A program made the position numbers and the translations under genes. Positions 1-4,680 of a DNA stretch of 5,679 bases are shown here, piece after piece. Source of the DNA: Pseudomonadota bacterium (GTDB taxonomy: Bacteria > Bdellovibrionota > UBA1018 > CAIMNF01); NCBI GenBank assembly GCA_027482725.1, contig JAIXVT010000324.1, positions 1 to 5,679 of the forward strand. The letters run 5' to 3'. The number at the start of each line of letters is the position of its first letter. Positions within the stretch are counted from its first letter, which is position 1. Under the pieces are notes generated by a model. That model saw only the letters and a list, made by a program, of their open reading frames with translations, was not told the origin of the DNA and ran no database searches.

Positions 1-112
1 CTTCCTCGGCCCCAATCCACGACAAAGATTTAATCCAAAAACTAGATTCGGATCCGTTTGCCGATTGGGCGATTTTGTCGCAGATGGTTTGCCAGAAGGA
101 AAGATCAGACAT
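1..112 (-). CDS. dnaA: Chromosomal replication initiator DnaA, N-terminal fragment
   Basis: DnaA is the AAA+ protein that binds and melts the replication origin. Only the first 37 codons are in the window; the gene runs leftward off the edge. The minus strand from the ATG at 112-110 reads MSDLSFWQTICDKI, followed by SSFWIKSL at residues 23-30. This matches the domain I pattern of DnaA: a Trp near residue 7 in a first helix, then an F-x-x-W-I-x-x-L helix, the part that self-associates and contacts DnaB and regulators. An in-frame GTG lies 7 codons upstream, but the ATG gives the usual N-terminus. No clear Shine-Dalgarno sequence precedes it. Divergent placement next to rpmH is the arrangement seen in gammaproteobacteria and supports the call. 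The fragment is short, so identity rests on the domain I pattern plus context. Confidence 0.8.
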   Translation of the reverse strand, partial: MSDLSFWQTICDKIAQSANGSESSFWIKSLSWIGAEE

Positions 113-125
113 CGAGAGGTACGGA

Positions 126-152
126 ATTATCACGCCTGCTTTCGGTTGACAA
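126..152 (-). promoter_or_regulatory. Possible dnaA promoter
   Basis: On the minus strand TTGTCA (152-147) is followed after 15 nt by GATAAT (131-126). Both match the sigma-70 boxes at 5 of 6 positions, but the spacer is 2 nt short, and the predicted transcript start would lie only about 7 nt before the ATG. The -35 box shares bases with the rpmH -35 box on the other strand. Weak call. Confidence 0.25.
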
Positions 153-175
153 CGCAGTCCTTTCGTCGCGATACT
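146..175 (+). promoter_or_regulatory. Likely sigma-70 promoter of rpmH
   Basis: A perfect -35 box TTGACA (146-151) is followed after 18 nt by GATACT (170-175), 4 of 6 to the -10 consensus. Transcription would begin near 182 and leave a leader of about 40 nt before rpmH. It is the only strong promoter-like pair in the divergent gap and probably drives rpmH-rnpA-yidD and perhaps further genes. Confidence 0.55.
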
Positions 176-221
176 AAGCCTTCACTGAAGACAAGATTTC
201 AAGGACTTAAGAGGTATTCAC

Positions 222-371
222 ATGAAACGTACATATCAACCCTCACGTAAAAAACGAACGAAGACTCACGGATTCCGTTCACGAATGGCTACGAAAAACG
301 GCCAAAAGGTACTGAACCGTCGCCGAGCACGCGGACGCAAGCGCTTGGTTGTTACCGTTGCATCAAAATAA
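222..371 (+). CDS. rpmH: 50S ribosomal protein L34
   Basis: This is a small, very basic protein of the large ribosomal subunit, 49 residues, slightly longer than the usual 44-46. It begins MKRTYQPSRKKR and continues with HGFRSRMATKNG (16-27) and LNRRRARGRKRL (31-42), the hallmark L34 blocks. The extra length is the C-terminal tail VVTVASK. A good Shine-Dalgarno sequence AAGAGG (209-214) lies 7 nt before the ATG. It heads the cluster that continues with rnpA 45 nt downstream, the near-universal bacterial pairing. Identity is essentially certain. Confidence 0.98.
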   Translation: MKRTYQPSRKKRTKTHGFRSRMATKNGQKVLNRRRARGRKRLVVTVASK

Positions 372-378
372 TAATTTT

Positions 379-402
379 GCGGTGAGAGCTTTCTCTCCCT
401 GC
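379..402 (+). terminator. Hairpin between rpmH and rnpA, possible attenuator
   Basis: A stem GAGAG (384-388) / CTCTC (393-397) with loop CTTT is extended by GG (381-382) / CC (398-399) and GC (379-380) / GC (401-402), with a single T bulge on each side. Only three T residues follow, so it would terminate poorly. It could lower rnpA output relative to rpmH, since L34 is needed in far larger amounts than the RNase P protein. That role is inferred. Confidence 0.35.
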
Positions 403-416
403 TTTGATACTTTGAC

Positions 417-758
417 GTGAAGCTTTATCACAAAGAGGATCGGATTCGTCGACGAGGCGAGTTCCTCAGATTTTTTAAAAACGGTACGGCGCACCGATTT
501 GGTGTCTGTACTGTTTTTCGTTTAAGCAATACCTTAGGTCGGCCTCGCCTTGGGGTCACTGTAAAAGCTAAAGTGAATTCGGTTCAGAGAAATCGCCTAA
601 AACGAGTTATCCGAGAAGTATTCCGGTTGCGAAAAGATCGGATCGCAGCGTTTGATTACAATGTCGTGGTACCGGGTCAAGTCCGGGTAGATCATTCCAC
701 AGCAGGAAAAGTGGTCATGGCGTTGGAGCGTTTTTGGTCCAATGAAAACCTTCATTAA
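417..758 (+). CDS. rnpA: Ribonuclease P protein component
   Basis: This is the basic protein subunit of RNase P; it assists the catalytic RNA in trimming 5' leaders from pre-tRNAs. It has 113 residues, normal for the family. The signature RNR segment is visible as RNRLKRVIREVFR at 58-70, preceded by the strand LGVTVKAKV (45-53). The N-terminal segment LYHKEDRIRRRGEFLRFFKNG matches the usual opening, where the conserved aromatic at 19-20 helps bind the pre-tRNA leader. The start is a GTG at 417 with no clear Shine-Dalgarno sequence; no better in-frame start exists without losing the conserved N-terminus. It lies 45 nt after rpmH, and its last 17 bp overlap the start of yidD. Confidence 0.96.
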   Translation: MKLYHKEDRIRRRGEFLRFFKNGTAHRFGVCTVFRLSNTLGRPRLGVTVKAKVNSVQRNRLKRVIREVFRLRKDRIAAFDYNVVVPGQVRVDHSTAGKVVMALERFWSNENLH

Positions 759-969
759 GTTTTATCAGCGGTTTGTTTCCCCTTTTTTTCATGAGGTTGC
801 AAAAGTATTGTCAGGTAACCCCCATCAAGGATGCCGATTTATCCCAACCTGTTCACAATACACCGAGCAAGCTTTTGAACGTTACGGTACACTCAAGGCC
901 TTGTGGTTATCCTTTAAACGCATTTGTCGTTGCCATCCTTTTTCAAAGGGCGGCTGGGATCCCCCATGA
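742..969 (+). CDS. yidD: Membrane protein insertion efficiency factor YidD
   Basis: YidD is a small protein at the inner face of the cytoplasmic membrane that helps YidC-dependent insertion of membrane proteins. It has 75 residues here. The two family signatures are present: CRFIPTCSQYTEQAFERYG (31-49) and RCHPFSKGGWDPP (63-75), with Cys at 31, 37, 62 and 64. The N-terminus IKFYQRFVSPFF is an amphipathic membrane-associating helix. The stretch between SP and CRF (HEVAKVLSGNPHQG) seems longer than in many homologues. The ATG lies inside the rnpA end, and the nearest Shine-Dalgarno-like GGAG is about 13 nt upstream, so translation is probably coupled to rnpA. yidC follows 58 nt downstream. Confidence 0.96.
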   Translation: MKTFIKFYQRFVSPFFHEVAKVLSGNPHQGCRFIPTCSQYTEQAFERYGTLKALWLSFKRICRCHPFSKGGWDPP

Positions 970-1027
970 AAATTTTAACACTTTAAAAAACACAGTTTGG
1001 AAACAGCGAGATACTGAGGACCTATTC

Positions 1028-2458
1028 ATGAACTTACAACGACTATTCAAGCAGCCTTTTCTTGTGATTTTATTTTTCATTTTTTTGGGGTGGAGTGGCG
1101 CTCACGCCAATGGGCCTCAGACGTTGAAACTTCCGGAATCTACACTGACCGTTTCTCAATCTCCTTACTGGGTAGAGCGTTGGAACCTGGATCAGCCACA
1201 AGGTGTGGGTCTAAAAAATGTTTTGAACTTTGATAGTGCAATCAATGTCACGTTTTCGGGATCTGACTTTACGTCGGTGAACACGGCGCAGGCAACGGCA
1301 CTGACTCAGGATGCGGAGGGCACTTGGGTGTGGACCTTTGCCGATTCCAACATCGAAATGGTGCGAAAAATCAAGGTGCAGGGAAAAGTCGCGCGCGTTG
1401 CATTGAATGTGAAGTTCAAACAAAAAGCACCTGAGCGCGCATTTGTGAATCTTGTGGGTCAAGCTCACAAAGGGGCAAGCGAAGAACGTGATGATGAGTT
1501 TCTCTATTATACCCAGAGCAAAATCGAAAGGCACACCTTGACGTCGTCGATGGACCCGCAAGAAGTGACGACAGAAATGAAGTGGCTAGGTTTTGCCAGC
1601 CGATACTTTTTAATGGCGGTTTTCCCCCAAACCCCCGCACAAAAGACGCTAATGCAGACGACCGGGGACGCGATGATTCAGGCTTCTTTGGAATATCCCG
1701 TAAAAGATGGGGTTTTTGCCGCAGAATTTGATCTTGTATTTTTACCCAAGCAGATTGATCTTTTACGATCCGTAGATAAGACCCTAGATACTTCGGTAAA
1801 CTTGGGCTTTTTTTCCTTTATCGCGTATCCCATTTTGTTGCTCCTCAAGTTCATTCAAAAATTTGTGGGGAACTTTGGTCTTGCTATTATCATTCTGACG
1901 ATCATTGTGAAAATTGCACTGTTGCCGCTCGTGATCAAAGGGGTTAAAGGAATGCGGAAAATGGCTGAATTCCAGCCAAAACTAAAGGCGCTACAAGACC
2001 GCTATAAGGACGATAAAGTTGCATTGAACCGTGAAATGATGGTGTTGATGAAACAGTCGGGCTACAACCCTATGGCCGGATGTTTCCCGTTGCTTTTGCA
2101 AATGCCGATCTTTTTTGCGCTCTACACGGTGCTTTACACGACGTTTGAATTGTACCGTGCGCCGTTTATGGGTTGGATTGTAGATTTGTCGGCGCGTGAT
2201 CCGTACTACATAACGCCTGTTTTGCTGACGGCTGTGATGTTTTTACAACAAAAGTTAACGCCGCCTTCTCCTGGCATGGACCCTGCACAGCAAAAAGTTT
2301 TACAGTGGATGCCTGTGATTTTTGGTGCGTTTATGGTGACGACCCCTGCAGGTCTGTGTATCTATATGTTGGTCAATACCGTGTTTTCGATGGGGCAACA
2401 GTGGTTTATCAATAAAAAACTAGGAATCCCTAACGCGGGCGTTATAGCCGGAATGTAG
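1028..2458 (+). CDS. yidC: Membrane protein insertase YidC
   Basis: YidC inserts and folds inner-membrane proteins, alone or with SecYEG. The frame is open from 773, but the start is placed at 1028 because GAGGA (1016-1020) lies 7 nt upstream, a hydrophobic N-terminus follows at once, and the earlier part only overlaps yidD out of frame. The product has 476 residues. Residues 9-22 are a hydrophobic segment followed by WSGAHA, which resembles a signal-peptidase site. Residues 28-255 are a periplasmic P1 domain including KWLGFASRYF (185-194), shorter than in E. coli. The conserved insertase core follows: GNFGLAIIILTIIVKIALLP (281-300), the cytoplasmic loop with FQPKLKALQDRYKDD (315-329), NPMAGCFPLLLQMPIFFALY (347-366), DLSARDPYY (386-394) and the last helices to about 460. 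Lys295 stands where E. coli has the groove residue Arg366, so the positive charge is kept. Confidence 0.96.
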   Translation: MNLQRLFKQPFLVILFFIFLGWSGAHANGPQTLKLPESTLTVSQSPYWVERWNLDQPQGVGLKNVLNFDSAINVTFSGSDFTSVNTAQATALTQDAEGTWVWTFADSNIEMVRKIKVQGKVARVALNVKFKQKAPERAFVNLVGQAHKGASEERDDEFLYYTQSKIERHTLTSSMDPQEVTTEMKWLGFASRYFLMAVFPQTPAQKTLMQTTGDAMIQASLEYPVKDGVFAAEFDLVFLPKQIDLLRSVDKTLDTSVNLGFFSFIAYPILLLLKFIQKFVGNFGLAIIILTIIVKIALLPLVIKGVKGMRKMAEFQPKLKALQDRYKDDKVALNREMMVLMKQSGYNPMAGCFPLLLQMPIFFALYTVLYTTFELYRAPFMGWIVDLSARDPYYITPVLLTAVMFLQQKLTPPSPGMDPAQQKVLQWMPVIFGAFMVTTPAGLCIYMLVNTVFSMGQQWFINKKLGIPNAGVIAGM

Positions 2459-2466
2459 GGGTTTTT

Positions 2467-3894
2467 GTGAAAGGTTCGGCACCGATTCAAGATTACTTGC
2501 GCACGGATACCATACTTGCGCTAAGTACACCTACGGGCGGGGCCTTGAGTTTGGTGCGTGGGTCAGGGCCTAAGATTTTTGATATTTTATCGGCTCTCAC
2601 CGGGGGTAAACAATTCTCCCCGCGTAGGGCAACGCGTGTTGAACTGAGAGATCCTAGGACTGAAAAAAAAATAGATGAAGCCGTGGTGACCACGTATTTG
2701 GGTCCCCGGTCATTTACGGGCGAAGACGTTTGCGAAATCGCGTTACACGGGAGCCCGCGCATTGCAGAGCGACTGATCCAATCTGCGATAGCCTTGGGCG
2801 CGCGCTTGGCGTTACCTGGTGAGTTTTCGTTCCGTGCAGTACGTGCCGGGAAGATAAGTTTGCCCCAAGCCGAAGCGATTAAAGAACTGGTAGCAGCCGA
2901 AAGCGATGGGGCATTGGATTTGGCCCTAGAAAAATGGTCGGGCACGCAAGCGCGCGAAGTTGCCGAGACCCGCGAGCAACTGATGCGCTTGGCTGTTTTG
3001 TCGGAGCTGGGAATTGATTTTTCCGATCAAGATGTCGATGAAGTTTCGTTACCGCGGTTAAAAAAAGACTTAGCGCCACTGATAGAAAAAATAAACCGTC
3101 TGGCGGATTCGTTCGAGCGCGGGAAAAAACTAAACCAAGGCGTACCCCTTGCCATTGTAGGGCGCCCGAATGTTGGGAAATCAAGCCTATTTAATGCGCT
3201 TTTAGGCGAAGATCGATCCATCGTTACCGACATTGCCGGGACGACGCGAGATGTGGTCCGGGAGCGCTTAACCCTGCGCGCACCGGGCGGGGCAGTGTTG
3301 TTGCGCTTGGCGGACACAGCGGGGATCCGCGCTACCCAAGATGTGGTTGAAGGTTTGGGCGTAGAGCGGTCTTGGCAAGCCGTAAGTCAAAGCGATGTGA
3401 TCGTTTTTGTCGTCAACGCACGGGACGGCATTACCGCCGAAGACCGAGCTATTTTTAAAACGCTAAAATCACGCGCTGGTGCTACGGTGCCGGTGATTGG
3501 TGTGGTTAATCAGTGCGACCAGATGTCCAACGCTGAAGCGAGTCAGATTCTATCCGGGTTTTTGGCCGAATTCGGCGGAATGGGCTTAGTCACCCCGATC
3601 ATGACAAGCGCAACTACAGGCGTGGGAGTGAGTGAATTGGCCCAAACGGTAGCGCAACACGCGTGGGTGCGAGTGGCACGGCAAACGGGCGAAGTGTTGC
3701 TTACCCAAGAACACCATGTGCAAGCGTGCCGTCAGGCCTTAGAGCGTTTGAATGGCGCACGGGATGTGCAGGATGTGGTGTTGTTTGCCACCGACGTGCG
3801 ACATGCGATGGCTGACCTTGGGCCACTGATGGGCGAAGTTGTGACGGATGATATTTTGGGGCGTATTTTTAGCGACTTTTGTATAGGGAAGTAG
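2467..3894 (+). CDS. mnmE: tRNA-modification GTPase MnmE (TrmE/ThdF)
   Basis: MnmE works with MnmG to place the (carboxymethyl)aminomethyl group on U34 of certain tRNAs, using methylene-tetrahydrofolate and GTP. It has 475 residues, a normal length. The N-terminal folate-binding domain includes TGEDVCEIALHGSP (84-97), then PGEFSFRAVRAGKISLPQAE (117-136). The inserted G domain has G1 GRPNVGKS (232-239), including the Asn of the potassium site, G2 GTTRD (258-262), G3 DTAG (283-286) and G5 SA (381-382). G4 reads NQCD (348-351) instead of NKxD. The C-terminus FCIGK carries the conserved Cys472. The start is GTG, with AGGGG (2457-2461) overlapping the yidC stop, and the gap to yidC is only 8 nt, so the two are co-translated. 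The last 68 bp lie in a perfect direct repeat repeated at 4561, so this end may come from an integrated element. Confidence 0.97.
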   Translation: MKGSAPIQDYLRTDTILALSTPTGGALSLVRGSGPKIFDILSALTGGKQFSPRRATRVELRDPRTEKKIDEAVVTTYLGPRSFTGEDVCEIALHGSPRIAERLIQSAIALGARLALPGEFSFRAVRAGKISLPQAEAIKELVAAESDGALDLALEKWSGTQAREVAETREQLMRLAVLSELGIDFSDQDVDEVSLPRLKKDLAPLIEKINRLADSFERGKKLNQGVPLAIVGRPNVGKSSLFNALLGEDRSIVTDIAGTTRDVVRERLTLRAPGGAVLLRLADTAGIRATQDVVEGLGVERSWQAVSQSDVIVFVVNARDGITAEDRAIFKTLKSRAGATVPVIGVVNQCDQMSNAEASQILSGFLAEFGGMGLVTPIMTSATTGVGVSELAQTVAQHAWVRVARQTGEVLLTQEHHVQACRQALERLNGARDVQDVVLFATDVRHAMADLGPLMGEVVTDDILGRIFSDFCIGK

Positions 3895-3901
3895 GGCGGG
3901 G
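3827..3901 (+). repeat. 75-bp direct repeat, upstream copy (mnmE 3' end)
   Basis: This copy matches 4561-4635 at every one of 75 positions, with an offset of 734 bp. It covers the last 22 codons plus stop of mnmE (and one preceding base pair position) and 7 bp beyond. Identity breaks at 3826 on the left, though CA at 3824-3825 also matches, and at 3902 on the right. The downstream flank here is G-rich and lacks the pairing half of the terminator found after the other copy. It is the candidate left junction (attL-like) of an inserted unit. Confidence 0.95.
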
Positions 3902-3920
3902 GTTGGGGGGAGTATTCGTT

Positions 3921-3949
3921 TTGCCATTCTTTAAATAGTGCGGTACACT
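3921..3949 (+). promoter_or_regulatory. Likely promoter of the toxin-antitoxin operon
   Basis: TTGCCA (3921-3926, 5 of 6) is followed after exactly 17 nt by TACACT (3944-3949, 4 of 6). Transcription would start near 3956-3957, only 2-3 nt before the toxin ATG at 3959, so the message would be nearly leaderless. Both boxes lie mostly inside the inverted repeat 3923-3963, as expected for a repressible promoter. Confidence 0.5.
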
Positions 3950-3963
3950 ATTTAAAGAATGGC
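3923..3963. repeat. Perfect inverted repeat, probable operator over toxin start
   Basis: The arms 3923-3940 and 3946-3963 are exact reverse complements (18 bp each, right arm CACTATTTAAAGAATGGC) around the 5-nt loop CGGTA. The repeat covers the predicted -10 box, most of the -35 box and the brnT start codon at 3959-3961. BrnA-type antitoxins are ribbon-helix-helix repressors of their own operons, so this is a natural binding site. In an RNA that reads through from mnmE, the repeat would fold into a very stable hairpin hiding the toxin start codon. No T-run follows on either strand, so it is not an intrinsic terminator. The repeat itself is certain; its roles are inferred. Confidence 0.85.
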
Positions 3964-4303
3964 TCAATTTGAGTTTGTCTCATGGCTGGTTCAATGGTTG
4001 CTTTCGCAAGATTCATTCGGGTTTGATTGGGATGAAGGAAACGCTACCAAGAGCGCAAAGAAGCACGGGATTGAAATGAATTCGGCCGAACAAGTATTTA
4101 TGAACCGTGAGTTTTTGGTGCCCCTTGGAGTTCAGATTTCTCCTACGGTCAATGAGCCAAGATTTGGGGCTTTGGGCATGGACTTTCAGGGGAATAGGTT
4201 TTTTGTGTGCTTCACTATTCGTGAAGGATTGATCCGTATCATTTCAATTCGAACGATGAGTCAGGCAGAAAGGAAACGCTATGGCGCGCTACGTGAAGAA
4301 TGA
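3959..4303 (+). CDS. brnT: BrnT-family ribonuclease toxin
   Basis: BrnT toxins have a RelE-like fold and cut RNA, halting growth until BrnA neutralises them. The 114-residue product carries the family pattern: FDWDEGNATKSAKKHGI (22-38), the AEQVF segment (43-47), EPRFGALG (66-73) and RIISIRTMSQAERKRY (93-108), the basic C-terminal part containing likely active-site residues. It exceeds the common 90-100 residues by an N-terminal stretch of about 20 (MAQFEFVSWLVQWLLSQDS), which is hydrophobic and aromatic. It could be genuine for a subfamily, or the true start could be a later non-ATG codon such as TTG at 3998. The ATG at 3959 has no Shine-Dalgarno sequence but fits a nearly leaderless message. 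The gene overlaps the antitoxin gene by 23 bp, toxin first, the usual brnTA order. Confidence 0.82.
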   Translation: MAQFEFVSWLVQWLLSQDSFGFDWDEGNATKSAKKHGIEMNSAEQVFMNREFLVPLGVQISPTVNEPRFGALGMDFQGNRFFVCFTIREGLIRIISIRTMSQAERKRYGALREE

Positions 4304-4532
4304 AAAAGGCTATGAAAAATCTGTAAAGGCAGATTGGGAAGCTGTGAAAAAGGGGTTAAAAAAAGCAAGGACTGAAACGGGGGAGCCCAAAAAAATCCCT
4401 ACGTCTGTTGCTCTAGATCCCCGTTTTGTCGTGGAACTAAAAAAAGAGGCTGAGCGAAAAGGCATTCCTTATCAAATTATGATGCGAATGTTCATTATTG
4501 AAGGGTTTCAGCGCATGAAAAAAGCGGGATGA
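4281..4532 (+). CDS. brnA: BrnA-like ribbon-helix-helix antitoxin
   Basis: This is the partner antitoxin: it binds and masks BrnT and usually represses the operon. The 83-residue product has a lysine-rich N-terminal half, rich in charged residues (1-38), that would wrap the toxin. A ribbon-helix-helix DNA-binding domain follows: strand TSVALDPRFV (41-50), helix VELKKEAERKG (51-61), then GIPYQIMMRMFIIEGFQRM (61-79). This resembles the BrnA/CopG pattern in which a Leu-Asp-Pro strand end is followed by GxxYQ. AAAGGA (4269-4274) lies 6 nt before the ATG, a better ribosome site than the toxin has, and the start lies inside the toxin gene. Assignment as antitoxin rests on fold plus position; a more general CopG-family name would also fit. 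Confidence 0.75.
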   Translation: MARYVKNEKGYEKSVKADWEAVKKGLKKARTETGEPKKIPTSVALDPRFVVELKKEAERKGIPYQIMMRMFIIEGFQRMKKAG

Positions 4533-4560
4533 ATCGTCTATTTGTTGGTAGTGCTATCAT

Positions 4561-4635
4561 TGATGGGCGAAGTTGTGACGGATGATATTTTGGGGCGTAT
4601 TTTTAGCGACTTTTGTATAGGGAAGTAGGGCGGGG
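4561..4635 (+). repeat. 75-bp direct repeat, downstream copy (original mnmE end?)
   Basis: An exact copy of 3827-3901, candidate right junction (attR-like). Here the repeat runs straight into the pairing half of a terminator hairpin (4637-4642), which the upstream copy lacks. This suggests that 4561 onward is the ancestral mnmE end and that sequence before it was displaced by the insertion. Confidence 0.95.
4563..4628 (+). pseudogene. mnmE: Displaced 3' end of mnmE (21 codons)
   Basis: The frame from 4563 reads MGEVVTDDILGRIFSDFCIG plus the final Lys and TAG, identical to MnmE residues 455-475. It contains an ATG by chance (Met455) but has no Shine-Dalgarno sequence and no domain, so it is a remnant left by the insertion, not a gene. 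Confidence 0.85.
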
Positions 4636-4645
4636 TCCGCCCTTT
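4627..4645 (+). terminator. Intrinsic terminator originally serving mnmE
   Basis: AGGGCGG (4627-4633) pairs perfectly with CCGCCCT (4637-4643) around the 3-nt loop GGT, and TTT (4643-4645) follows. The T-tract is short, so efficiency is uncertain. The left arm overlaps the TAG of the mnmE remnant and lies in the 75-bp repeat; the right arm lies just outside it. It now follows the antitoxin gene and probably ends the toxin-antitoxin transcript. Confidence 0.6.
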
Positions 4646-4680
4646 CCAAATTCTTTATAAGATCTTAGTATTGGCAAATC

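Larger units (their letters stand above)
3827..4635 (+). mobile_element. Small toxin-antitoxin insertion at the mnmE 3' end
   Basis: Perfect 75-bp direct repeats of the mnmE end bracket 659 bp (3902-4560) that contain only the brnT-like and brnA-like genes and their control region. One unit of insert plus one repeat is 734 bp. The mnmE frame remains intact, as when an element integrates at a gene end and supplies a replacement 3' end. No integrase, transposase or terminal inverted repeat is present, so it would be a remnant of a larger island, a unit moved in trans, or the product of single-crossover homologous recombination through the mnmE end. The 3' end of trmE/mnmE is the established integration site of Salmonella genomic island 1. 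The repeats are directly visible; the mechanism is inferred. Confidence 0.7.

Noticed and set aside
1..140. DnaA boxes near the dnaA start (e.g. AATCCACGA, TTATCACGC)
   Set aside because: Each differs from TTWTNCACA at two or more important positions, and there is no cluster.
65..250. 61-codon plus-strand open frame at the left end
   Set aside because: It overlaps the start of rpmH out of frame, has no recognisable protein pattern, and lies opposite the DnaA N-terminal reading.
773..1027. Upstream extension of the yidC frame
   Set aside because: It lies out of frame over yidD, has no ribosome site, and the ATG at 1028 has a good one followed by the expected membrane segment.
2493..3317. Minus-strand open frames across mnmE
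   Set aside because: Shadows of a strongly conserved plus-strand gene, with no ribosome sites and no family patterns; the same holds for minus-strand frames over yidC and hbd.
3923..3963. Inverted repeat as mnmE terminator
   Set aside because: No T-run follows on either strand and the repeat enters the brnT coding sequence; the GC-rich hairpin at 4627-4643 is the better terminator.
3902..4635. Integron gene cassette carrying a toxin-antitoxin pair
   Set aside because: The repeats are mnmE coding sequence, and I see no attC-like folded site with R boxes or an integron integrase.
4646..4665. Resemblance of CCAAATTCTTTATAAG to the left arm of the inverted repeat
   Set aside because: Only about 8 contiguous bases match and the region is AT-rich; probably chance.
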